64,000 bases of DNA, taken from an uncultured Lachnospiraceae bacterium (GTDB lineage: Bacteria; Bacillota; Clostridia; Lachnospirales; Lachnospiraceae). Where the stretch lies: contig CADBFZ010000006.1 in assembly GCA_902794095.1 (NCBI GenBank), positions 26,092-90,091 of the forward strand, written 5' to 3'. The notes beneath the pieces are model-generated. The model was not told where the DNA came from, did not search any database, and worked only from the letters and a program-made list of their open reading frames with translations. Position 1 is the first letter of the stretch, and each line of letters opens with the position of its first letter. Below are positions 37,126-44,920 of this stretch, piece after piece. Position numbers and translations under genes: made by a program.

Positions 37126-38235
37126 ATGAAAGAAACAACTCAGACTCTTGAAGAATTTCAGTCTAATTATGACATCGGTAAGTTAACCGATCCCGATTCC
37201 CTTCTTTTTATAGATATTGAAACTACAGGATTTACTGCGCGTACGTCTTACCTGTATCTGATAGGCTGTGCATACAGATCCGATAATAAATGGTGTACCA
37301 AGCAGTGGTTTGCAGAGAAATACGAGGAGGAAAAAGATATCATCGAAACCTTCTTCGAATTTGCTACCGAGGGCGGATATGATACATTCATCCACTTCAA
37401 CGGAAACCAGTTTGATCTCCCCTATCTGACCCAGAAGATCACTGCACTTGAGCTTAACCTTTCAATCGATAACTTCAAAGGAATCGATCTTTATAAGAGA
37501 ATCAGCCCCCTAAAACACCTTCTCGGACTTACATCTCTTAAACAGAAATCCATAGAGAAGTTCTTAGGCATAGACAGGGCCGATGTCTTTTCCGGAGGGG
37601 ACCTGATAGGAATCTATCACGACTATGTTAATAATCCTTCGGACTTTGCATGTAATTCTCTTCTCCTCCACAATGAGGATGATCTGAAGGGAATGATCAG
37701 AATACTTCCCATGCTTTCATATTGCGATATGGCGGCAGGAAAGCTCAGAGTAAGCAAGGTTCACGCAGATACATATACGGATTACAACGGACAGACTCAG
37801 AGCGAGATCATAATGAGCGTAAAGCTGGAGTCTCCTCTTCCCAAAGCTATCGCATCATTTGCACACGGATGCTACATCAAAGCTGACGGTGAAGAAGCTC
37901 AGATCAAGGTTCCCCTTTACAACGAGGAAATGAAGTATTTCTATGCGGGATATCAGGATTACTACTATCTCCCCGAAGAAGATACGGCGCTTCATAAATC
38001 CGTAGCTTCATTCGTAGATAAGGATCACAGAACTCAGGCTACAGCAGCTACCTGTTATACAAGAAAGACTTCCAGCTACCTGCCTCAGTGGGATACGCTT
38101 TTCGAGCCCCTTTTCCGCAGAGAGTATCACAGCACTGATCAGTTCTTCGAATTAACGGATGACCTCAAGCGTGACCGCAATGCATTCAACAAGTATGCGG
38201 CACATATCATAGCAATGCTGGCATCAACATATTAA
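37126..38235 (+). CDS. YprB-like RNase H-fold exonuclease domain protein
   Basis: A 369-residue protein. Residues 25-200 form a DEDD-type 3'-5' exonuclease fold: 'LLFIDIETTG' carries the first Asp and Glu, 'FIHFNGNQFDLPYL' the second acidic site and 'HNEDDLKGMIRI' the last Asp. This is the YprB ribonuclease-H-like family, known in Firmicutes but without a firm substrate. The C-terminal 150 residues are unassigned, with conserved-looking aromatic residues. It has its own promoter and terminator and is one of only four genes on this strand. Confidence 0.85.
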   Translation: MKETTQTLEEFQSNYDIGKLTDPDSLLFIDIETTGFTARTSYLYLIGCAYRSDNKWCTKQWFAEKYEEEKDIIETFFEFATEGGYDTFIHFNGNQFDLPYLTQKITALELNLSIDNFKGIDLYKRISPLKHLLGLTSLKQKSIEKFLGIDRADVFSGGDLIGIYHDYVNNPSDFACNSLLLHNEDDLKGMIRILPMLSYCDMAAGKLRVSKVHADTYTDYNGQTQSEIIMSVKLESPLPKAIASFAHGCYIKADGEEAQIKVPLYNEEMKYFYAGYQDYYYLPEEDTALHKSVASFVDKDHRTQATAATCYTRKTSSYLPQWDTLFEPLFRREYHSTDQFFELTDDLKRDRNAFNKYAAHIIAMLASTY

Positions 38236-38252
38236 TTTAATCAAATAATAAA

Positions 38253-38280
38253 GGAGAAGCTTTCGCTTCTCCTTTTTATT
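38253..38280. terminator. Two-way terminator between the YprB-like gene and cheR
   Basis: GGAGAAGC-TTTC-GCTTCTCC (38253-38272) with TTTTTATT after it on plus and TTTATTATTT on minus. It can stop transcription from both convergent genes. A short related inverted repeat (AAACAG...CTGTTT with CCGTCCCCC, about 38286-38311) lies next to it. Confidence 0.9.
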
Positions 38281-38321
38281 TTACTGAAACAGCATAAGCC
38301 GTCCCCCTGTTTATTATTTCA

Positions 38322-39101
38322 TTACTGGGGTTTGCCGTAGTAGAAGGAGTTCTCTCTGGTGTAGCCCATGTCCTTGTAGTTGACGATCTGCTCGGTGGAG
38401 CCGATGAAGAGGAATCCGCCGGGTTTGATGGAGGTAAAGAACTTTCTAAAGACTTCGTCCTTAGCTTCATCAGTGAAATAGATAAGAACGTTTCTGCATA
38501 CGATCATATCGTAGTTTGTATCATACTTATCCTTGAGGAGGTTATGCTCGCTAAATTTAACGTGAGCCTTGATCTCATCAGAAATCTTATAAGAAGGTCC
38601 TACCTGAGTAAAGTATTTCTTCTTGAAATCATCGGGAACGTTAGCGATGGATTTCGCATCATACAAGCCTACCTTAGCCTTCGCAATAACGGTCTTATCA
38701 AGGTCGGTTGCGGTGATCATGATATTAGAGAGGGGTACATGTCTTGAAAGGGCCATAACGAGCGAATAAGGCTCATCTCCTGTCGAACATGCGGCACTCC
38801 ATATCTTAAGCTTATTTCCGAACTTCTTAACGAGTGCAGGGATAACAGTCTTATCCATATACTCCCACTGATCGGGATTACGATAGAACTCAGATACATT
38901 GATGGTAATATAGTTAATAAACTCGTCAAAGAGAGGCTTCTGAGATTTAAGAGCTTCGACATATTTATCATAGCCTACGATCTTATTCTTAGCGATGAGA
39001 TTGTCGATCCTTCTCTTCATCTGCTTTTCCTTATAGGAATTCAGATCAATGGAAGTCATCTTCAGTATTTCTTTTTTAAAATATTCGTAATCGACAGCCA
39101 T
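38322..39101 (-). CDS. cheR: CheR-type protein-glutamate methyltransferase
   Basis: Uses S-adenosylmethionine to methylate glutamates of chemoreceptors. The 259-residue length is normal. The helical N-terminal domain (residues 1-75) and the SAM domain are present, with 'WSAACSTGDEPYSLVMAL' (SAM loop), 'ATDLDKTVIAKAKVGLY' and 'CRNVLIYF'. No other chemotaxis gene is near, so it may act with distant receptors. The leader holds a GAAGC-AAAA-GCTTC hairpin just before a modest AGGG ribosome site, which might affect translation. About 130 bases upstream hold a TATGAT box but no good -35. Confidence 0.93.
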   Translation of the reverse strand: MAVDYEYFKKEILKMTSIDLNSYKEKQMKRRIDNLIAKNKIVGYDKYVEALKSQKPLFDEFINYITINVSEFYRNPDQWEYMDKTVIPALVKKFGNKLKIWSAACSTGDEPYSLVMALSRHVPLSNIMITATDLDKTVIAKAKVGLYDAKSIANVPDDFKKKYFTQVGPSYKISDEIKAHVKFSEHNLLKDKYDTNYDMIVCRNVLIYFTDEAKDEVFRKFFTSIKPGGFLFIGSTEQIVNYKDMGYTRENSFYYGKPQ

Positions 39102-39225
39102 ACTTCATTACCCTAGAAGCAAAAGCTTCCCCTTTCATTTATATTCACTTTAATATCATATCATGGAAAATGAAATTTAGCGAAATATAAACACAATTTT
39201 ACATATTTGGCAATTTATTACCGAT

Positions 39226-39260
39226 ACAACAAAGAACCGGGTAAGCATATGCTTACCCGG
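39226..39260 (-). terminator. Terminator of the S1 protein operon
   Basis: A perfect 24-base palindrome (CCGGGTAAGCAT/ATGCTTACCCGG, 39237-39260) followed on the minus strand by TTCTTTGTTGT. It lies about 45 bases after the S1 stop codon. Confidence 0.8.
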
Positions 39261-39304
39261 CCTTTCTATCTCCATTTGGAAATACACCCAATATTTTCTG
39301 CTGA

Positions 39305-40435
39305 TTACTGCTCTTCGCTTCTTGCTGCCTCGATATCAACGGGAACCTCATCTGCATTCTCGTCAGCATCGGGAGCGGTAAGAGCCTTTACTGAAAGGGA
39401 GATCTTGTGATCTGCCTCGTTGAAATCAACGATCTTAGCGGTAACCTCGTCACCAACCTTAAGAACGTCTGAAGGCTTCTCTATACGATCCTTAGAGATC
39501 TGTGATACATGGAGAAGTGCGTCAACGCCATTCTCGATCTCTACGAATGCGCCGAAATCGGTCATACGGGCAACCTTACCGGTTACGATCTTGCCGATAG
39601 CGAACTTATCGTTAGCATCCTTCCAAGGATTCTCATCGTCAAACTTAAGTGAAAGAGCAATCTTGGTTCCGTTGATGTCCTTAACAAGAACCTTGAGGCT
39701 GTCGCCGATCTTGAAGTTCTTCTTAGGATTCTCAACTCTTCCCCAGCTCATCTCTGAGATGTGAAGAAGTCCGTCTGCTCCGCCGAGATCTACGAATGCA
39801 CCGAAGTCGGTAACGTTCTTAACAACGCCGTCTACGATATCGCCAACCTTGATCTTGCCAAGGAGTGCCTTCTGCATCTCTTCCTTCTTAGCTGCAAGAA
39901 GCTGCTTGCGATCACCGATGCATCTTCTCTTGTGAGGATTGTACTCAACGACAACGAAGTCGATTTCCTGTCCAAGATACTTGCTGAGATCTTTCTCGTA
40001 GCTGTCTGAAACAAGGCTTGCAGGGATGAAGATTCTGGTGCCGTCAACTTCAACGGTGATACCACCCTTGAGGATAGCGGTAACCTTAGCGGTAAGAACT
40101 TCCTGGTTATTGAAAGCTTCTTCGATACGCTGGTTAGCCTTCTCCTGCTGAACTCTCTTATAGGATACGATAACCTGACCCTCACGATCGTCAACCTTGA
40201 GAACCTTTACCTCAAGCTTGTCACCGGGCTTAACAGCCTGTGTGAGGTCAACGCTGTTATCGTTGGTATATTCATACTTGCTTAAGATACCGTCTGACTT
40301 GCAACCAAGATCGAGAATGATCTCTTCAGGTTTAACGTCAAACACTGTGCCTTCGACTACCTCTCCTGTATGTAATATGATCTTCTTTGATTCCTGTTCT
40401 TCCAGTAATTGTTCAAAAGTCAATTCCTCTGACAT
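39305..40435 (-). CDS. S1 RNA-binding domain protein (30S protein S1-like)
   Basis: A 376-residue protein with four S1 repeats: about residues 20-85, 100-170, 190-260 and 275-345. The last two carry the strong forms 'GKIKVGDIVDGVVKNVTDFGAFVDLGG' (split here) and 'MTDFGAFVEIENGVDALLH'. Firmicute S1 homologues of this size bind mRNA, and many associate with the 30S subunit. The ATG at 40435 has GAGGAGG about 9 bases upstream and lies inside the end of ispH, in another frame. In many clostridia ispH and this S1 protein are fused, so the arrangement here is the separated, overlapping version. The C-terminus is acidic. Confidence 0.9.
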   Translation of the reverse strand: MSEELTFEQLLEEQESKKIILHTGEVVEGTVFDVKPEEIILDLGCKSDGILSKYEYTNDNSVDLTQAVKPGDKLEVKVLKVDDREGQVIVSYKRVQQEKANQRIEEAFNNQEVLTAKVTAILKGGITVEVDGTRIFIPASLVSDSYEKDLSKYLGQEIDFVVVEYNPHKRRCIGDRKQLLAAKKEEMQKALLGKIKVGDIVDGVVKNVTDFGAFVDLGGADGLLHISEMSWGRVENPKKNFKIGDSLKVLVKDINGTKIALSLKFDDENPWKDANDKFAIGKIVTGKVARMTDFGAFVEIENGVDALLHVSQISKDRIEKPSDVLKVGDEVTAKIVDFNEADHKISLSVKALTAPDADENADEVPVDIEAARSEEQ

Positions 40436-41270
40436 ATTTTTGAACCTCCTCAATAATATTTTGCGGAGTGGAAGCCCCCGCGGTGATGCCGATCAGATTT
40501 ACAGATTCAGGTAGTTTAAAATTTACAAGATCATCCGGTTTCTGTATACAGACCGTATTCGGACAGTTTTCAGATGCTATTTCATAAAGTCGTCGTGTGT
40601 TGGAACTTTCGCTCCCCCCTATGACTATCATCGCGTCTGCCGTTTTGGAAAGGACTTCGGCTGCATCCTGCCTGTCCTTCGTTGCGGAACATATAGTGTT
40701 CACAACGTTAGCATTATAACCTTTTTTGTTTATTATTTCAACAATTTGTGAAAATTTTCTATATTGAAATGTGGTTTGAGCAACAACTGTAATATCACCG
40801 CTTATATCAAGCACCTCCGCATCCTGTTCTGTTTTCACCACGGAGAAGGGTCCGTCACACCATCCGCATATGCCGATGATCTCAGGATGGGCGGGGTTTC
40901 CGACTATTACGATGTACTTGCCCTCGCGGCTTTCCTTAAGAACGATGTCGTGAATTCTCTGTACAAAAGGACATGTAAAATCGGCAGTTTCGCAACCTTT
41001 AGCCTTGAGAATATCGTAGACATCCCTACCGATACCGTGCGCTCTGATAACCACACATGCATCGGATTCAAGGGTCATAGTCTCGAGAGTTTCCTTATCG
41101 GGGATTACCTTAACGCCCCTGCTCTCAAGGTCGGAAACCACGGTCTCGTTATGCACAACGGGTCCGTAGGTATAAATGGGTCTTCCGCTCTTTAATTGTT
41201 CATATACTCCGTCTACGGCTCTTTTAACACCAAAGCAAAAACCGCAGGGATCCGCTAATCTAACTTCCAT
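40413..41270 (-). CDS. ispH: 4-hydroxy-3-methylbut-2-enyl diphosphate reductase
   Basis: Last enzyme of the MEP isoprenoid pathway, making IPP and DMAPP with a [4Fe-4S] cluster. It is 285 residues, normal length. The three cluster cysteines are in 'DPCGFCFGVKRAVD', 'DFTCPFVQRIH' and 'NTICSATKDRQ'. 'VIRAHG' and 'GITAGASTP' are also present. The start codon overlaps the cmk stop (TAATG), and the last 23 bases overlap the S1 gene. Confidence 0.96.
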   Translation of the reverse strand: MEVRLADPCGFCFGVKRAVDGVYEQLKSGRPIYTYGPVVHNETVVSDLESRGVKVIPDKETLETMTLESDACVVIRAHGIGRDVYDILKAKGCETADFTCPFVQRIHDIVLKESREGKYIVIVGNPAHPEIIGICGWCDGPFSVVKTEQDAEVLDISGDITVVAQTTFQYRKFSQIVEIINKKGYNANVVNTICSATKDRQDAAEVLSKTADAMIVIGGSESSNTRRLYEIASENCPNTVCIQKPDDLVNFKLPESVNLIGITAGASTPQNIIEEVQKYVRGIDF

Positions 41271-41920
41271 TATTTACAAAGTGAACCAATCTTCTCTACT
41301 ACTTCTTCGATGGTCATATCCGAAGTATCAACAAGGATTGCATCATCAGCCTGCTTAAGAGGTGATATCTCGCGGGTCATATCTCTGTGGTCTCTTTCTT
41401 CGATGTCTTTCTTGATCTCTTCGAAGTTAGCCTCTACGCCCTTTTCCTGAAGTTCTTTAACACGACGGTTAGCTCTTACCTCTGATGAAGCGGTAAGGTA
41501 GATCTTAACATCCGCATCGGGCATAACAACCGTACCGATGTCGCGGCCGTCCATGATAACGCCCCCGCGCTCTGCAAGACCTCTTTGAAGCGAGAATATC
41601 TGTGCTCTTACTTCGGGAACGGCACTTGTTACGGATGCGGTATTTCCTACAGCTTCCTCGCGAAGTCTTCCGGTAACGTTAACTCCATTTAAATAAACAT
41701 TCTGAATGCCGTCTTCGTATTTGATATCGACATTGGCACCCTTTACCTTATCGGCAACTGCAGCTTTGTCATTAACATCTATTCCGCTCTCAAGAAGGAA
41801 AAGCGCAACAGCTCTGTACATAGCACCGGTATCAACATAGACAAGTCCCAGCTTCTTAGCAACAAGTTTTGCTATTGTACTCTTACCTGCACCTGCAGGT
41901 CCGTCGATTGCTACATTCAT
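41270..41920 (-). CDS. cmk: Cytidylate kinase
   Basis: Phosphorylates CMP and dCMP with ATP. It is 216 residues, normal length. The P-loop GPAGAGKSTIAK lies at residues 7-18, 'VDTGAMYRAVA' follows, and the nucleotide-binding 'MDGRDIGTVVMPDA' is in the middle. The start overlaps the flavoprotein stop as ATGA (41917-41920). The run cmk-ispH-S1 is a common clostridial order. Confidence 0.96.
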   Translation of the reverse strand: MNVAIDGPAGAGKSTIAKLVAKKLGLVYVDTGAMYRAVALFLLESGIDVNDKAAVADKVKGANVDIKYEDGIQNVYLNGVNVTGRLREEAVGNTASVTSAVPEVRAQIFSLQRGLAERGGVIMDGRDIGTVVMPDADVKIYLTASSEVRANRRVKELQEKGVEANFEEIKKDIEERDHRDMTREISPLKQADDAILVDTSDMTIEEVVEKIGSLCK

Positions 41921-43170
41921 GATAAATCTCCGTTTTCATTTAAATATTCTCTCGCAGATCTTCCGGCTAAAAATCCGGTGGACCATGCAATCTGGAGGTT
42001 GAAGCCTCCGGTCAGTGCATCAAGGTCAAGCGCCTCTCCTGCGAAAAAGAGACCGCCTTCAAGCTTAGACATCATGGTCTTGGGCGATACTTCCTTAACA
42101 CTTATTCCGCCCTTGGTGATGATTGCTTCTTCAAATCCTCTCGTACCGGTTACATGAATCTCCAGGTCTTTGAGTAAATGAACAAGTTTCTTACGTTCTT
42201 CTTTTTTAATATCACCGCACTTTTTATGCTCTTCGATTCCCGACATTCTCGCAATAACGGGAATGAGTTTTGCAGGAAGAAGTGCGGGAAGCATGTTGAT
42301 GAAGTGCTTTTCGTGATTGTCGGAAATCTCACGAAGGATTCTTTCATCGAGAACATCTTCTGTCAGTGCGGGTTTTAAGTCAAGATGAATGATTACATCA
42401 TCGGACTTTCTCTTATAGTAATAGGAACTTGCGGAAAGAATCATGGGACCGGTTATTCCGAAATGAGTAAACATCATCTCACCGAAATCCTCGTATATAA
42501 GTTTTCCTGCGCTGTACATCTTAAGACCTGTATTCTTAAGGGAAAGGCCCTGAAGATCCTTACACCATCCGTCCGATGTAACAAGAGGAACAAGTGAAGG
42601 ATGAAGATCCGTTACGGTATGACCAAAGCTCTTTGCAAATTCAAAACCGTCTCCGGTAGAGCCTGTAGCGGCATATGATACTCCGCCCGTTGCTACGACT
42701 ACGGCATCAGCGTTTTCTTTTTTACCGGAAGATAAATGAACTACAAAACCGTTTGAAGTCTTCTCCACTTTCTTAACTTCGCTGCGAAGTCTTACTTCAA
42801 CTCCCGCTTTATCAAGCATGTTAGAGAGAGCTCTGATAACATCCGATGAATGGTCCGAAACAGGGAACATTCTTCCACCGCGCTCTTCCTTAACCTTGCA
42901 GCCTTCGTTTTCGATATCGCGACAGATGTCGGTGTTGTCGTAGGCTTCAAGTGCGCTGTACATGAACTTCGGATTGGTCATGATATTTTTCATGATGACC
43001 GAAGTGTCTGCGGAATTGGTGATGTTACACCTGCCCTTGCCTGTGATGAAGAGCTTCTTTCCAAGTTTTTCATTTTTTTCCAGGAGAATAACTTTCGTAT
43101 CATCCCCTGATGCCGAAACAGCGGCCAGCATTCCTGCAGGGCCGCCGCCTATTACTATTATCTTATTCAT
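41917..43170 (-). CDS. HI0933/BaiN-type flavoprotein
   Basis: A 417-residue FAD-dependent oxidoreductase of the HI0933 family. The dinucleotide site GGGPAGMLAAVSA is at the N-terminus, 'KKLFITGKGRCNITN' follows at about residue 40, and the C-terminal 'FAGEALDLDALTGGFNLQ' is the second FAD contact. Family members are widespread; BaiN of bile-acid dehydroxylators belongs to it, but most have no known substrate, so no specific role is claimed. It lies between an RpiR-type regulator (8-base overlap) and cmk (ATGA overlap). Confidence 0.88.
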   Translation of the reverse strand: MNKIIVIGGGPAGMLAAVSASGDDTKVILLEKNEKLGKKLFITGKGRCNITNSADTSVIMKNIMTNPKFMYSALEAYDNTDICRDIENEGCKVKEERGGRMFPVSDHSSDVIRALSNMLDKAGVEVRLRSEVKKVEKTSNGFVVHLSSGKKENADAVVVATGGVSYAATGSTGDGFEFAKSFGHTVTDLHPSLVPLVTSDGWCKDLQGLSLKNTGLKMYSAGKLIYEDFGEMMFTHFGITGPMILSASSYYYKRKSDDVIIHLDLKPALTEDVLDERILREISDNHEKHFINMLPALLPAKLIPVIARMSGIEEHKKCGDIKKEERKKLVHLLKDLEIHVTGTRGFEEAIITKGGISVKEVSPKTMMSKLEGGLFFAGEALDLDALTGGFNLQIAWSTGFLAGRSAREYLNENGDLS

Positions 43171-44104
43171 CTAAGTCACCGGTCTCACCCTGTTTTCTAA
43201 GCGAATAGTTCAGGATGGGATCATCATCGATAAAGTCGATCTCGTCATTGAGATAAACCTGATAGTCGTTCCATACGGACTCGAGCATCTTGAGATTCTT
43301 TCTGATCTGCTCGGGAGCCTTGATACAAAGTGCCACTACAATCGCGTTGATAACGGAAAGAGGAGCAACAAGCGAATCAACGATCGAAACCATGTCGGAA
43401 CGTGCATAGAGGTTACAGGTGGAATAAAGGGTCATGGGCGAATGTGCCGAATCAGTTATGGCGATAACCGATGCTCTTCTGTCATTGGCAAATTCCATTG
43501 CCTTAAGAGTACGCATGGAGTATCTGGGGAAACTGATTCCCACAAATGCATCCTCTTCATTGATCCTTATCATCTGCTCAAAGGTCTCGGTTACGGATGT
43601 GGTGTTTAAGAGCACGCATCCGGGACGAACCATGTTCAGATAGAAATGTAAAAACGCTGCAAGGGGTTCGTTGGAACGAAGACCCATGATATAAACGTTT
43701 CTTGCTCTGAGAAGAATATCAACGGTAAGATCGAATGCACTGGGATTAAGAGTCTTGATGGTATCCTTGATCTTCTCCATGTCGGCATTAAGGACTGAAG
43801 TAAGGATCTCGGATTGGGATGATCTTCCGTATTTCTCGTCGATCTTCTGAACGGATGAGAGCTTGTTCTTAACACACTCAACGAGTGCCTTCTGGAATTC
43901 GGGATATCCGTCATAACCGAGGGCGGATGCAAATCTAACGATGGTGGATTCACTTACGCCGGTTTCTTTACCAAGCTCTGCAGCGGTCATGAATACCGCA
44001 GTCTCATACTCGTTCTGTATATAGAATGCAATTTTCTTCTGGCTCTTACTCATGCGGGGGATCATGTCTTTGATCCTGATGAGTACATCACCTTTTAATT
44101 CCAT
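43163..44104 (-). CDS. RpiR/MurR-family transcriptional regulator
   Basis: A 313-residue protein. The N-terminal helix-turn-helix domain (about 1-80) contains 'MTAAELGKETGVSESTIVRF', and a SIS sugar-phosphate-binding domain (about 125-265) contains 'NVYIMGLRSNEPLA' and 'VGISFPRYSMRTL'. RpiR-type regulators sense phosphosugars. No sugar operon is attached; instead it opens the run with the flavoprotein, cmk, ispH and S1 genes. AAAGGAA precedes the ATG. An inverted repeat of the dispersed family lies directly upstream (44127-44173). Confidence 0.9.
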   Translation of the reverse strand: MELKGDVLIRIKDMIPRMSKSQKKIAFYIQNEYETAVFMTAAELGKETGVSESTIVRFASALGYDGYPEFQKALVECVKNKLSSVQKIDEKYGRSSQSEILTSVLNADMEKIKDTIKTLNPSAFDLTVDILLRARNVYIMGLRSNEPLAAFLHFYLNMVRPGCVLLNTTSVTETFEQMIRINEEDAFVGISFPRYSMRTLKAMEFANDRRASVIAITDSAHSPMTLYSTCNLYARSDMVSIVDSLVAPLSVINAIVVALCIKAPEQIRKNLKMLESVWNDYQVYLNDEIDFIDDDPILNYSLRKQGETGDLDE

Positions 44105-44126
44105 ATATGATTTCCTTTAATTTGAT

Positions 44127-44173
44127 ACGGGTCGCTGTGTCAAGGGACCTGACCCTCTGACACAACGACCCGT
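44127..44173. repeat. Palindromic repeat between the TetR and RpiR-type genes
   Basis: ACGGGTCGCTGTGTCA and TGACACAACGACCCGT flank AGGGACCTGACCCT, giving a stem of about 20 base pairs with one bulge. It resembles the GGGTCSGACCC repeats elsewhere in the window. It lies between two same-strand genes and could end the TetR transcript. Confidence 0.75.
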
Positions 44174-44186
44174 GTCACAAATCTTA

Positions 44187-44735
44187 TTAAACTAAGAATG
44201 AATTATATGCTTTCTCGAGAAGGGACATAGTCTCTTCATCGGTAAGATCGTAATCACCTGAAAGAGTCATGCATGCTGCGCCGTGAATGAAGATCCACAT
44301 CTTCATGAACATGCTTCCGGGATCGCTGCATCCGAGCTCTTTAGCCATGTTTATCTCGGCAACTACATTTCCCTCAGCTCCGTTAAGGAGTTCATACATG
44401 GAAATTCTGCCGGGTTTAGCATCTACAAAAAGAAGTCGGAAAAGATTCTTTTCTTTTCTCGCAAAGGCGATATAAGCCATTCCAAGATTGGTGAAGGGCA
44501 TCTTACCTACGCGGTCGAATGCTGCATAATAGTCTCTGAAGAACTGTACTGCCTTATCATATACTGCAGTCTGAAGCTCGGACATATTCTTGTAAACCCT
44601 GAAGATGGGCTGTGTGGAGCATCCTGCCTTTTCTGCAACGTGACGCGCGGTGATTGAGTCTGCACCGAGCTCTCTGGTCATTTCAAATGCTACTGAGAGG
44701 ATCCGGTCGATGGTTATACTTTCTTTACGTGCCAT
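44187..44735 (-). CDS. TetR-family transcriptional regulator
   Basis: A 182-residue repressor-type protein. The N-terminal helix-turn-helix (about 8-55) has the TetR form 'GADSITARHVAEKAGCSTQPIFRVYKN'. The ligand-binding part is not diagnostic. It is transcribed from its own promoter, which is followed by a palindrome likely to be its operator, so self-control is probable. The only other gene that shares this intergenic region is oadA, and only its 3' end, so the target genes are unknown. Confidence 0.9.
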   Translation of the reverse strand: MARKESITIDRILSVAFEMTRELGADSITARHVAEKAGCSTQPIFRVYKNMSELQTAVYDKAVQFFRDYYAAFDRVGKMPFTNLGMAYIAFARKEKNLFRLLFVDAKPGRISMYELLNGAEGNVVAEINMAKELGCSDPGSMFMKMWIFIHGAACMTLSGDYDLTDEETMSLLEKAYNSFLV

Positions 44736-44779
44736 GTAGATTCTTTCCTAACTTTGATTAACAGATTATCTTGAAGCCG

Positions 44780-44802
44780 ATCGTCACAAGAAAAGTGACG
44801 AT
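44780..44802. promoter_or_regulatory. Candidate TetR operator
   Basis: A perfect inverted repeat ATCGTCAC-7-GTGACGAT, starting about 5 bases downstream of the -10 box of the tetR promoter. The position and size fit a self-repressing TetR operator. Not tested. Confidence 0.55.
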
Positions 44803-44806
44803 TGTT

Positions 44807-44834
44807 ATTTTACCATAAAAGGCTACTAAGTCAA
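44807..44834 (-). promoter_or_regulatory. Promoter of the tetR-like gene
   Basis: TTGACT (44829-44834), 16 bases, TAAAAT (44807-44812) on the minus strand. Confidence 0.75.
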
Positions 44835-44869
44835 GGTTTCACGCAATGTTTTTCAAACATATTGTGACA

Positions 44870-44902
44870 AAAGAAAACCCCGGGCCAAAAGCGACCCGGG
44901 GA
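44870..44902 (-). terminator. Terminator of the carboxyltransferase/sodium-pump operon
   Basis: CCCCGGGTCGC and GGCCCGGGG form a GC-rich stem with a TTTT loop (44878-44902), followed on the minus strand by TTTTCTTTTG. It lies 18 bases after the oadA stop. Confidence 0.9.
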
Positions 44903-44920
44903 TTAGTTTAAATCCGGTGA

